A stretch of 64,000 nucleotides of DNA from Nesterenkonia aurantiaca (GTDB lineage Bacteria; Actinomycetota; Actinomycetes; Actinomycetales; Micrococcaceae), in NCBI RefSeq assembly GCF_004364585.1, contig NZ_SOAN01000010.1:1-64000 (forward strand), in the 5' to 3' direction. A program made the position numbers and the translations under genes. Within the stretch, counting starts at the first letter, position 1; each line of letters starts with the position of its first letter. Under the pieces are notes generated by a model. It did not search any database and was not told the DNA's origin. It saw nothing but the letters and a program-made list of their open reading frames with translations. Positions 1 through 7,087 of the stretch are shown one piece after another.

Positions 1-255
1 CTGCTGACCGAGGAAGCCGCGAACAAGCAGTCCGAGCTCGATGAGTCACTGCCCAACGCAGCGACCCTGCCAGCTGCCTGTGGCACGCTGACCGCTTCAC
101 AGATGGACGGGATGCCTGAAGGCGGCGCCGACACCGGCGTTGCCGGCGGGTCCCAGGGTGCAGGCATGGCCATGGCCGCCGGTGGCGGCGTGCTCGCCCT
201 CGGCGCGATCGGAGCCGGCGCGTACTTCATGCGCCAGCGCCCCACCGAGTCCTGA
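1..255 (+). CDS. Surface protein, C-terminal end (5' truncated)
   Basis: Only the last 84 codons lie in the window; the frame is open from base 1 to a TGA. The tail carries a sorting-signal-like arrangement: a Gly-rich stretch with PEGGADTG, then a hydrophobic Ala/Gly/Leu membrane segment, then a short RQR-containing basic end. This is the layout of a protein held at the cell envelope, either by a sortase acting on a non-canonical LPXTG-like motif or simply by a C-terminal membrane anchor. The family of the missing N-terminal part cannot be told. Confidence 0.6.
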   Translation: MLTEEAANKQSELDESLPNAATLPAACGTLTASQMDGMPEGGADTGVAGGSQGAGMAMAAGGGVLALGAIGAGAYFMRQRPTES

Positions 256-363
256 GCCTCACGCCCGCTGAAGGGCATGTAGGTTTCCAGCTCGGTCGCG
301 TCTCCACCTCAAGGGTGGCGACCGGCATCGCTGACCTGGCCTCGACTGAGGCCACAGCTTGAG

Positions 364-401
364 GGTGGCCCCGTGGATCCGAGAGGTTCCGTGGGGCCAC
401 C
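364..401 (+). terminator. Strong hairpin downstream of surface protein gene
   Basis: GGTGGCCCC at 364-372 pairs perfectly with GGGGCCACC at 393-401 around a 20-base loop. It sits about 110 bases after the stop of the first gene. No T-run follows, so it would be a hairpin-only terminator of the kind common in actinobacteria. The rest of the gap between 256 and 478 holds a second weaker nested stem (GCCTC-GACT-GAGGC) and no gene I can support. Confidence 0.5.
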
Positions 402-478
402 TGTATGTCCAGCCAGCAGATCGGGCACTCCGGCCCCGGCTGGGCGACGCAGACCCGGAAGGAAGATGAGCCCACACC

Positions 479-907
479 ATGACCTCCCCGCACTTACTTC
501 TCGTCCTCGTGCGAGGCTTGTGCCTGATCAATCTTGGAGCCCTGGGGCTCCTCTTCGGCTCAGCAGGGTTGTACATCCAGGACTTCCGCGGACTGGACGT
601 CCACGGCCTGGGGGCCATCGGGCTCCACGTCACCTCCGGATTGCTGGCGGTGGCGCTCCTGCTCATGGTCAAGGTTTCCAAGACTGGCCGCGTCCCCACA
701 GTTCTCGCGTTGGCCACCTTTGGGTTGTCGTTCCTGCAGGCTGCCATCGGCAGCACCATGACCCTCGCGGGGCACGTCAGCGGAGCACTGCTGCTCACGG
801 TGATGCTCACCTGGGTCACCGCCTGGGCCTTCTCGTCGCGGCGGCGCGGCGAGGAACACCGGAGAACCGAAACAAGAAATCACTCGCTAGAAGGAGCATC
901 CTCATGA
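479..907 (+). CDS. Four-helix membrane protein, DUF6220-like, possible haem-binding
   Basis: A 142-residue integral membrane protein with four hydrophobic segments at about 6-30, 45-65, 72-95 and 97-118, and a basic cytoplasmic tail. His50 (LHVTSG) and His99 (GHVSGA) lie in similar sequence contexts in helices 2 and 4, an internal pseudo-repeat that would suit axial ligation of a haem; this is inference. The size and pattern resemble DUF6220 proteins. GGAAGG lies upstream of the ATG. The gene ends 3 bases into the start of the next gene's region and is probably co-transcribed with it; the neighbour is a cytochrome b5-like lipoprotein, which supports a redox role. Confidence 0.6.
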   Translation: MTSPHLLLVLVRGLCLINLGALGLLFGSAGLYIQDFRGLDVHGLGAIGLHVTSGLLAVALLLMVKVSKTGRVPTVLALATFGLSFLQAAIGSTMTLAGHVSGALLLTVMLTWVTAWAFSSRRRGEEHRRTETRNHSLEGASS

Positions 908-1404
908 GCATCAACGATCAGAAGACCCTCCGGAGGAAGTTCCTCCTGGCTCCAGCAGCAACGGCAAGCCTGCTGCTGCTCGCCGCATGCGGCCAGAGTG
1001 AGAGCCCAGAGCCGGATGCCCCGGAGACCGAGGAGACCGAGGCTGTCCAGTCGGAGGAGACCGACGCCGGGGCGCCGGAGGACGCTACCGATGAGGAAGA
1101 TGCCGAGGCCGAGGCGCCGGAGGACGCGACCGATGACGAGGATGCCGAGGCCGGGGAATCCGCCGAGGGGGTTCTCACGATGGAGGAAGTCGAGCAGAAC
1201 GACTCCCCGGACTCGTGCTGGACCGTCATGAGCGGGACGGTCTACGACCTCACCGACTGGATCGACCAGCACCCAGGTGGAGCAGATCGAATCGAAGGCT
1301 TGTGCGGCACTGACGCGGCGGCCGCCTTCGAAGCACAGCACGGGGACCAGGACGGCCCCGAAGGACAGCTCGCCGAGTTCGAGATCGGCACCCTGGCCGA
1401 CTGA
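904..1404 (+). CDS. Cytochrome b5-like haem-binding lipoprotein
   Basis: A 166-residue secreted lipoprotein. Residues 1-28 form a signal peptide (LRRK, then a hydrophobic core) ending in the lipobox LAAC with Cys29 as the lipidated residue. Residues 31-95 are an acidic Glu/Asp/Ala spacer with near-repeats of EDATDEEDAEA. The C-terminal 75 residues are a cytochrome b5 fold: TVYDLTDWIDQHPGG contains the first axial His, and the His in EAQHG is the likely second. Two cysteines (SCWTV and GLCGTD) could form a disulphide outside the cell. AAGGAG lies upstream of the ATG, and the start overlaps the end of the membrane-protein gene by 4 bases. Probable extracytoplasmic electron carrier; its partner is unknown. 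Confidence 0.85.
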   Translation: MSINDQKTLRRKFLLAPAATASLLLLAACGQSESPEPDAPETEETEAVQSEETDAGAPEDATDEEDAEAEAPEDATDDEDAEAGESAEGVLTMEEVEQNDSPDSCWTVMSGTVYDLTDWIDQHPGGADRIEGLCGTDAAAAFEAQHGDQDGPEGQLAEFEIGTLAD

Positions 1405-1532
1405 GCAGCTCAGCGCGAGGGTGAAACGGGTCTGGCACCTGCTCGCCCGCTTCGGTCGGCAACCCATGAACTGAGGGCTTCTACGACAGGAAGACCCTAT
1501 GGCTGGCCCGTCAGGGGCCACTAGAATGAGTC

Positions 1533-2210
1533 ATGGCTCAGACCGGCCGGACCACTGTCGCGGCGGTGTTGCTCGTCCTGACGGCAGCACTGGCGCTGCT
1601 GGGGGTGCTGGTCCACCACAGTTTCCTTCTCGAGTACGGCGTCATCACCGATACTGCCTTCGAGGGCCTGGTCTGGGGTTTGACGGCCGGTTTCTCCGGT
1701 GTCGCTCTGGTTGTGGTCGGCGTCGTCGCGGTGTTCGTCCTGGTGCTCTCGCCGCGAATCTGGATTCGGTTCACCGCCATCGTGATCCCGGTGCTGATGC
1801 TCCTCGCGATGTTCGCTCTCAGCCCTGTGGCGCTCCGGCAGAAGATCGAGGCTCAGTACGACTCCGTTCCGCAATGCGTGACCGAAGGCTCGGGGGAGCC
1901 CGCGAGCACTGCGGAGCGTGAGTCGCAGCAGGCGTTCGACTCCATCGAGCACATCGGCCACTTCAGCCGGGGTGGCGCCAGCGGTGTCGATGGCTGTGAC
2001 CGCAGCCTGGAGGTCTCCGAAGAGATCGATGTGCTCGGGCACTACCGCGCAGCGCTCCCGGAGGCCGGTTGGGAAGTGGTCGAGGACGACGGGCGCCATC
2101 TCCGCGCCGAGCGGGAAGGCATGGCGTTCGAGGTCGCGCTCGGGCCCGGAGGCGGGGTCGTCTGGGCCGGAACAGACGAGGGTGCCAGCGCCCATAGGAT
2201 TGACCCATGA
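1533..2210 (+). CDS. Hypothetical membrane protein
   Basis: A 225-residue protein with three N-terminal membrane helices (about 9-30, 45-72 and 78-98) and a soluble C-terminal domain of about 120 residues. The soluble part contains two cysteines (PQCVTE and DGCDRS) that may be bonded outside the membrane. I do not recognise the family. The start follows a -10 box TAGAAT (1522-1527) by only 5 bases and there is no Shine-Dalgarno, so the mRNA is probably leaderless. The stop overlaps the ATG of the lipoate ligase by 4 bases, although that gene also has its own promoter. Confidence 0.7.
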   Translation: MAQTGRTTVAAVLLVLTAALALLGVLVHHSFLLEYGVITDTAFEGLVWGLTAGFSGVALVVVGVVAVFVLVLSPRIWIRFTAIVIPVLMLLAMFALSPVALRQKIEAQYDSVPQCVTEGSGEPASTAERESQQAFDSIEHIGHFSRGGASGVDGCDRSLEVSEEIDVLGHYRAALPEAGWEVVEDDGRHLRAEREGMAFEVALGPGGGVVWAGTDEGASAHRIDP

Positions 2211-3298
2211 CGGACACGCATCAGCAGCACGGGGAGTACAAGGTCGTGGGCGGCAAGCTCGTCGTCGTCGACCTGCACACCGACCTCGACCCCCGGATCC
2301 ACCCGCGCGAGGCGAAGATCACCGCCGCCTCGGTCAACGGTGACTTCTTCCTGGAGCCCGATGAGGCGCTGGGCTCGCTCAACGCCGCGCTGATCGGGCT
2401 GCCGACCCGGGCGACCCGGGAGGAGATCGCCGAATCCGTGCGCGCCCAGCTGCCCGCGGAGGCACAGATGTTCGGCTTCGACGAATACGCCATCGCCACC
2501 GCAGTGCGCCGTGCGCTGGGCCATGCCACCCGCTGGGAGGACCACGACTGGGAGGTCATGCCCGCGGTGCAGCTGCCCGTGGAGATGCACGTGGCGCTGG
2601 ATCAGGTGCTCACCGAGGAGGTGGGCCGCGGGAACCGCCCGCCGCTGATGCGGATGTGGGACTACTCCGGCCGCGCCGTGGTGATCGGCTCCTTCCAGTC
2701 CCTGGCCAACGAGGTGGATTCTGAGGCCGCGCAGCGGATGGGCGCCACGGTGGTCCGGCGGATCACCGGTGGGGGAGCGATGTACATGGACGAGGGCAGC
2801 TTCGTCACCTATTCGCTCTCGGTGCCGGCGTCTCTGGTGGACGGGCTCAGCTTCGCCGACTCCTATCCGTTCCTCGACGCCTGGGCGATGGAGGCGCTGA
2901 CCTCGATCGGGATCACCGCCTCCTATAAGCCGCTCAACGACATCGTCTCCACCGAGGGCAAGATCGGCGGGGCCGCGCAGAAGCGACTGGCCAGCGGCGG
3001 CATGGTGCACCACGTGACGATGAGCTACGACATGAATGCCGATGACATGCTCCAGGTGCTGCGCATCGGGCGGGAGAAGATCTCCGATAAGGGGATCACC
3101 TCCGCGGCGAAGCGGGTGGACCCGCTGCGCAGCCAGACCGGGCTGGCCCGCGCGGAGATCCTGGACGCTTTCGTGCAGACCTTCGCGACCAAATACGGGG
3201 CACGGGTCGCCGAGATCCGCCCCGAGGAGCTGGCCCGGGCCGAGCAGCTGGTGCAGGAGAAGTTCAGCACCCAGGAATGGACCGCCAGGGTCCCCTGA
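2207..3298 (+). CDS. lplA: Lipoate-protein ligase A family, permuted domain order
   Basis: Activates lipoate with ATP and transfers it to lipoyl domains of 2-oxoacid dehydrogenases or GcvH. The catalytic biotin/lipoate ligase domain covers about residues 115-360: RRITGGG at 184-190 is the substrate loop and Lys252 in the TEGKIGGAAQKR segment is the expected catalytic lysine, followed by HHVTM. Residues 10-100 (GGKLVVVD, GDFFLEPDEALGSLNAAL) match the accessory domain that sits at the C-terminus of E. coli LplA, so the order is swapped here. A -10 TAGGAT at 2195-2200 precedes the ATG by 6 bases, suggesting a second, leaderless promoter inside the upstream gene. Confidence 0.85.
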   Translation: MTDTHQQHGEYKVVGGKLVVVDLHTDLDPRIHPREAKITAASVNGDFFLEPDEALGSLNAALIGLPTRATREEIAESVRAQLPAEAQMFGFDEYAIATAVRRALGHATRWEDHDWEVMPAVQLPVEMHVALDQVLTEEVGRGNRPPLMRMWDYSGRAVVIGSFQSLANEVDSEAAQRMGATVVRRITGGGAMYMDEGSFVTYSLSVPASLVDGLSFADSYPFLDAWAMEALTSIGITASYKPLNDIVSTEGKIGGAAQKRLASGGMVHHVTMSYDMNADDMLQVLRIGREKISDKGITSAAKRVDPLRSQTGLARAEILDAFVQTFATKYGARVAEIRPEELARAEQLVQEKFSTQEWTARVP

Positions 3299-3406
3299 TC
3301 TGGGCGGATCCCGGGTTCGACGGCGAGTGCTGAAGCCCCCGATTCGCGGTCCCGTTCTGCGTCATGCTAATGTTTCTTGTCGTTGCCTTTGAGGCATAAA
3401 CACGAT

Positions 3407-3491
3407 GCGCGGGTGGCGGAATAGGTAGACGCGCTAGCTTGAGGTGCTAGTCCTCGTAAAGAGGGTAGGGGTTCAAGTCCCCTTCCGCGCA
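3407..3491 (+). tRNA. tRNA-Leu (anticodon GAG)
   Basis: The 85-base sequence folds as a class II tRNA. The acceptor stem is GCGCGGG with TCCGCGC (one G-T pair) and discriminator A3491; the D arm is GCG...CGC; the anticodon stem is CTAGC/GCTAG with loop TTGAGGT, anticodon GAG. A long variable arm typical of tRNA-Leu follows, then the T arm AGGGG-TTCAAGT-CCCCT. The 3' CCA is not encoded. A terminator follows directly. Confidence 0.97.
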
Positions 3492-3510
3492 CATCGGAGA
3501 ACGAAGCAGA

Positions 3511-3554
3511 GACCCCGGTCTGATCTGGAGCAATCCAGTCGGCCGGGGTCTTTT
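3511..3554 (+). terminator. Intrinsic terminator of tRNA-Leu
   Basis: GACCCCGG (3511-3518) pairs with CCGGGGTC (3543-3550) and is followed by TTTT. It lies 20 bases after the tRNA 3' end. Confidence 0.85.
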
Positions 3555-3580
3555 GCGTGCCCGGACTCACCCCCCTGCGT

Positions 3581-3648
3581 TGAGGGGCTGATTCTCCGAG
3601 CATCTCATGCGGATTCAGGGTGTAACTGCTCGGTACTTCCGCCCCTCA
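3581..3648. repeat. Palindromic repeat element, copy 1
   Basis: Imperfect inverted repeat with arms TGAGGGGCTGATTCTCCGAG and the complement ending GCCCCTCA. Inner arms CCGAGCA and TGCTCGG flank a core that includes CTCATGCGGATTCAGGG and GTAAC. It shares arms and core with copies at 5152-5233 and 6778-6844. It lies 28 bases beyond the 3' end of the mycothiol-enzyme gene (stop at 3677) and 26 bases beyond the tRNA terminator, so it could separate the two transcripts. Confidence 0.85.
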
Positions 3649-3676
3649 GCAGCTGTCTAGCGCGGTGACGCGATGC

Positions 3677-4465
3677 TTAGAACGGGACCTGGGTGGTGAG
3701 CAGTCCCGCAGCGGGTGCCCGACCGCTGGTGGCGCGGCAGAACTCGAACGGGTCCATTGAGATGGGCTCTCCGTCCCTGCGGTGGCCCCCGCCTGCGTTC
3801 CCACCGTGGCCGAACGCCCAGTGCCCTCCCGCGGGTCCGCTGAGCTCGAGGGCGACGGGCCTCCCGTGACGCTGGGCCCACTCGCGGACGACGTCGTCGA
3901 GGATGACCCCTTCGTGGTCGGCCGTGGCGACCATCGGCACGCCCGTGGCTCGGGTGATGTCGATCCGGTGCATGAACGGGTCGCGGGTCAGGATCACGTC
4001 GAACAGGTAGCCGAAGGTCCATCGCCCGTCGGTCTCCTCCTCCATGGTCTGGTTCCGCAGGAACCTCGGTGCGCGGAGTCGGTTGCGGACAGCCCGTGGG
4101 CTCAGCCTCCGGTATTCCCGGGCGACCTCCTCGGCGGTGAGTGCTGCATTCTTCTCGACCTGTAACGCGGTGAGTGCGTCGATCTGCAAGCCGCTGCGGC
4201 GTCTTGCACGCAGGGTGGCCGTCGCCTGCTGGCGGATCATCTCGGGCACCGAGGCCGCCATCTGGACCATCCCCAGCATGTGCCCGGCCATATCTCGGAC
4301 CTCCCAGCCGGGGCAGTCGGTCGGCGCCGCCCACTGCTCGGGCGTGAGGCGGTCCAGGAGATCGGCGACGCGCGCGTACTCGGCGGCGGCGAGCTGGGTC
4401 GCGAGGGTGCGGTCCAGCTGGGGGAGGCGGGCTTCCCGGGGCAACTCTTGCTGCTTGGTGCTCAT
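3677..4465 (-). CDS. Maleylpyruvate isomerase family mycothiol-dependent enzyme
   Basis: A 262-residue member of the MDMPI/DinB-like family, which use mycothiol as thiol cofactor; the reaction of this member is unknown. The N-terminal four-helix metal domain is marked by LTPEQWAAPTDCPGWEVRD followed by AGHMLG, whose His is a typical metal ligand. The C-terminal part ends in the usual DPFEFCR...GLLTTQVPF. AAGGAG precedes the ATG and overlaps the TAA of the TetR gene; the two genes are 9 bases apart and form one operon read from the TetR promoter. The mycothiol gene mshC lies at 11.5 kb. Confidence 0.85.
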   Translation of the reverse strand: MSTKQQELPREARLPQLDRTLATQLAAAEYARVADLLDRLTPEQWAAPTDCPGWEVRDMAGHMLGMVQMAASVPEMIRQQATATLRARRRSGLQIDALTALQVEKNAALTAEEVAREYRRLSPRAVRNRLRAPRFLRNQTMEEETDGRWTFGYLFDVILTRDPFMHRIDITRATGVPMVATADHEGVILDDVVREWAQRHGRPVALELSGPAGGHWAFGHGGNAGGGHRRDGEPISMDPFEFCRATSGRAPAAGLLTTQVPF

Positions 4466-4474
4466 GACTGCTCC

Positions 4475-5092
4475 TTAGGGCAGTGGGTGGTTGTGGACTC
4501 GAGGCAGACCGAGGTCGTCGGCCAGCATGTCGATGGCACGGTCGAGCAGTTGAGCCCAGCGGTCTCCGCCGGGATCGTTGGCGTGTTGAGAATCCACCAG
4601 GCCGCCTACCAGCGCGGTGAACAGGTCGAGGTCCTCCTGTGCCGTGAGGCCGTGACGAATGAAGATCTCGCGAGCGAGGTCCAGCGTTGCGACGGCGGGG
4701 GCGTAGTTCTGCGCGCTCGGGGTGAAGCCCGGGATCGTCCGCAGGTTCATCAATTGATGGCGGGGGAGGTCGCTCACGGCGAAGTCGAAGAAGCTGCGCG
4801 CGAGCAATCTGAGCGCCTCGCGTGCGTCGTCCGGGACCTGCTCCCGCATGGACTCGAACTGGGTGAGGCATTCGACCCAGGCCTGCCCGAACATGGCGTC
4901 GTAGATCGCGTGTTTGGATCCGAAGTGCGTATAGAGCGACGGCGCCCGCATGCCGACCCGCTCGGCCACCCCGCGCAGGGTGATCTCCGCAAGCCCCAGC
5001 TCACGCGCCATGGACCAGGCAGCAGCGAGGATCTCGAGCTGCGTGGCCTCACGCCGTTCGGCCTGCCTATCACGCGTAGTTCCACCTAACAT
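4475..5092 (-). CDS. TetR/AcrR family transcriptional regulator
   Basis: A 205-residue repressor. The helix-turn-helix is at about residues 18-62 (ILAAAW..., then ITLRGVAERVGM and SLYTHFGSK), followed by an alpha-helical ligand domain with the conserved-looking end LFTALVGGLVDSQ. It is the first gene of a two-gene operon with the mycothiol-dependent enzyme. A perfect inverted repeat CCTAAC-ATA-GTTAGG covers its start codon, the expected position for autoregulation. Ligand unknown; probably the substrate or inducer of the partner enzyme. Confidence 0.88.
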   Translation of the reverse strand: MLGGTTRDRQAERREATQLEILAAAWSMARELGLAEITLRGVAERVGMRAPSLYTHFGSKHAIYDAMFGQAWVECLTQFESMREQVPDDAREALRLLARSFFDFAVSDLPRHQLMNLRTIPGFTPSAQNYAPAVATLDLAREIFIRHGLTAQEDLDLFTALVGGLVDSQHANDPGGDRWAQLLDRAIDMLADDLGLPRVHNHPLP

Positions 5093-5099
5093 AGTTAGG
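5085..5099. promoter_or_regulatory. Putative TetR autoregulatory operator
   Basis: The perfect palindrome CCTAAC-ATA-GTTAGG overlaps the ATG of the divergent-facing TetR gene (start codon at 5092-5090). On the minus strand TGGACA and TTGAAT spaced 18 bases form a plausible -35/-10 ending 7 bases before the ATG, so a repressor bound here would cover the transcription start. Confidence 0.65.
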
Positions 5100-5151
5100 A
5101 TTCAAGCACCGGTGCGAGCGGACTGTCCAGGCTTCGGGTCCGCATCCCCAC

Positions 5152-5233
5152 CCCACGTTGAGGGGCGGATTCTCCGGGCATCTCATGCGGATCTAGGGCC
5201 CAACTGCTCGGTACTTCCGCCCCTCAACGTGGG
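5152..5233. repeat. Palindromic repeat element, copy 2 (most complete)
   Basis: Arms CCCACGTTGAGGGGCGGA and its perfect complement ending in CAACGTGGG enclose inner arms CCGGGCA/TGCTCGG and a core nearly identical to copy 1 (CTCATGCGGATCTAGGG). The right end is 11 bases beyond the stop codon of the broken lipoprotein gene (5245-5247). Confidence 0.88.
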
Positions 5234-5244
5234 AGGGGCTTGGC

Positions 5245-5886
5245 TCAGCCGTCGTTCGCGGCCCACTGCTCCGCGCAGGTGCCACCGGCCGGATTCTGCT
5301 CCCAGTCGGCGCGTGCCTGGGACTGCCGCCATAGCTGCTTGTCGACCTCTTCCTGGGACTGTCCGGTCCTCACAAGAGTCGAGGTCTCGTTGCCTTCCCA
5401 GCAGGCGGTGTGCGCCTCCAGGTCTTCCCACTCATCGATCTGCAGGTAATCGGGGTGGCATAACGGATCCGGCATCGTTCCGGTGCCGTCCCAGTCCTGC
5501 GGCCAGCCGATCGGTTCGGCGCCGTCGTTGTGCGCTGCCTTCGCGGCCAGCGCCTCGTCGTCCGCACAGTGCAGATGGAAGACTTCATCGCCGTCGTCAT
5601 CCTCGGGCGAGATTTAGAAGAACTCCACACCGTCGGTGCCAATGATGAGCTGCTGGCCCCCCGGGTGGTTCGCATCGGCATCCTCGGAGCCAGGCGCGTC
5701 AGCGGCCGGTGCAGCAAGCTCATCATCGCCCTCGCCCGCGGCTGCCTCCTCGGACTCGCTGGAACTCGACGCCGGCTCCTCCTCGGTGACCTCGGCGGCA
5801 GGATCCCCGGCCGCGCAGGAGGCGAGCAGCAGGGCCGCACCGAGGGCGGGAAATACAGGCATCCATGTTTTCTTCAACATGATCAC
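5245..5886 (-). pseudogene. Lipoprotein gene interrupted by an in-frame TAA
   Basis: The minus-strand frame runs from GTG at 5886 (or ATG at 5880) through a signal peptide with lipobox LLASC, an acidic Ser/Glu/Ala spacer and a short conserved-looking segment (HPGGQQLIIGTDGVEFF). It then meets TAA at 5616-5614. The same frame continues without shift for 122 more codons (ISPEDDDGDEV, then HLHCADDEALAAKAAHNDG) to TGA at 5245. The downstream part has several Cys and Trp and looks like a folded extracellular domain. One nonsense change, or a sequencing error, separates the halves. Family not recognised. Weak ribosome site. AT-rich upstream DNA is shared with the ftsW remnant. Confidence 0.7.
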
Positions 5887-5942
5887 ACCCTACGCAGTTA
5901 CAACTATTTAGTGAACAACAATCGCTAATCTATTGGTCCGGC

Positions 5943-6800
5943 TTGGACGGAAAGAATCTCAACGTGGCGCTGATGGTGTTGTCCTGCGTCCTGCTTGCCC
6001 TGATGGTGTTCACGCCGCTGGGGGCCGAAGCGGATGGCAGCACGAATAGGATCCTGTGGGGTCCCATCACCGGTCAGCCCTCCGAGGTGGCGCAGCTCGC
6101 GCTGGCCCTCTGGGGCTCGGCGGTGCTGGCGCGCAGAGTCCAGGGGGTTCCAGGTGTCACCCACTGGTTGTTCCCGTTGGTGGCTCCGGGGGTGCTGGTG
6201 GTGCTCTCGCTGGTCCTGCTGGGCGGGGATCTGGGCACAAGCTTGATCATCCTGGTGATCGTCGGTGGACTGCTGTTGACCGCCGGCGTCGCCGCACGCC
6301 GTCTACTGCTCACCGCCGGCGTCGCCGTGTCTGTGGTGGTCCTGTTGATGTGGACCACGCCCTACCGGATGATGCGCGTCTCTGCCTGGTAGCGCCTGAA
6401 CTGTGATCACCCTCCGGCGCCCTGCCAGCAGTGGGAGCGGGGCTTCGAGGCACTCACCGCAGGAGGATTCCGGGGCGTGGGGCTGGGCGAGTCCCAGCAC
6501 CGGTCGGACCTCCCAGAGGCAGAGCATGACTTCATTTCCAGCATCCTCGGCGAGGAGCTGGGTCTGCTGGGGGCGGCCGTCGCAGCCTGGATCGCAGGTC
6601 AGGCGTCTCTCAATATCGGCATGGTCACAGGCCTGCTTCCCGTGGCCGGAGTGCCGCGGCCCTTCATCTCCGCAGGCGGTTCGGCGCTGACCTGCGGGCT
6701 GCTCGGCGTCGGGGTCATCCTGAACTTTGCGCGCGGTCAGCTGATGTCCCGACACGCGGGAACACCCCCACACGCGCTGAGGGGCGGATTCTGCGAGTAG
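5943..6800 (+). pseudogene. FtsW/RodA-like gene remnant
   Basis: SEDS-family glycosyltransferase fragments in one frame. The first block contains QPSEVAQLALALWG and GGDLGTSLIILVIVGGLL, and reaches PYRMMRVSAW, where FtsW normally has PYR..R. It is followed by TAG at 6390-6392. The frame then continues (QQWERGFEALTAGGFRGVG, then GLGESQHRSDLPEAEHDF and IGEEL-like ILGEELGLLG) to FISAGGSAL near the end. The N-terminal helices of a complete FtsW are missing, so the gene is 5' truncated as well as stopped. The last codons and the TAG stop come from repeat copy 3. Not functional as a full flippase or polymerase. Confidence 0.8.
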
Positions 6801-6844
6801 ATCAGCCTGTTCAGGGCCTAACTAGTCGGAGAATCCGCCCCTCA
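6778..6844. repeat. Palindromic repeat element, copy 3
   Basis: Arms TGAGGGGCGGATTCTGCGA and TCGGAGAATCCGCCCCTCA with a core containing TTCAGGGCCTAAC. The core matches copies 1 and 2 less well, but the outer arms are the same. It overlaps the last 22 bases of the ftsW-like remnant and supplies its stop codon. Confidence 0.85.
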
Positions 6845-6864
6845 ACGTGAAGGGTGGAGAAGGC

Positions 6865-6984
6865 TCAGCGGGCGGTGCCTGCGCTGGGGTTGCCGGGGCT
6901 GCGGCCCGAGCGGTTGCGGACGGTGCGGAAGACTTTGCGGCCGAGCCACATGAGGACTGTTCTGATGATCATGTTTTGGAGCAT
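6865..6984 (-). CDS. Small basic protein of 39 residues
   Basis: The minus-strand ATG at 6984 opens a 39-codon frame beginning MLQNMIIRTVLMWLGRKVF and ending in TGA at 6865. It has a short hydrophobic N-terminal half and an Arg-rich C-terminal half. GGGAG lies 12 bases upstream. Very short membrane-associated basic proteins of this type are widespread in actinobacteria, but I cannot name the family. It lies between repeat copy 3 and the M20 peptidase. Confidence 0.45.
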   Translation of the reverse strand: MLQNMIIRTVLMWLGRKVFRTVRNRSGRSPGNPSAGTAR

Positions 6985-7087
6985 AGCCGAGGACACTCCC
7001 AAAGTGCGTATGCAACCTGAACAGGGCCTGGGAAGGTGAGACTCGCTAGGCTGGTGGCAGAAGATTCCCTACCCCAGGAGACGCCCT

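Noticed and set aside
4280-5089. Plus-strand frame opposite the TetR and mycothiol-enzyme genes.
   Set aside because: No family match; the minus strand carries two coherent genes with ribosome sites.
5614-5616. Recoding of the stop codon (selenocysteine or pyrrolysine) in the lipoprotein gene.
   Set aside because: The codon is TAA, which is not used for either residue, and no recoding gene or element is visible.
3581-6844. An insertion sequence or transposon delimited by the palindromic repeats.
   Set aside because: The copies are palindromes themselves and enclose no transposase; no target duplication was seen.
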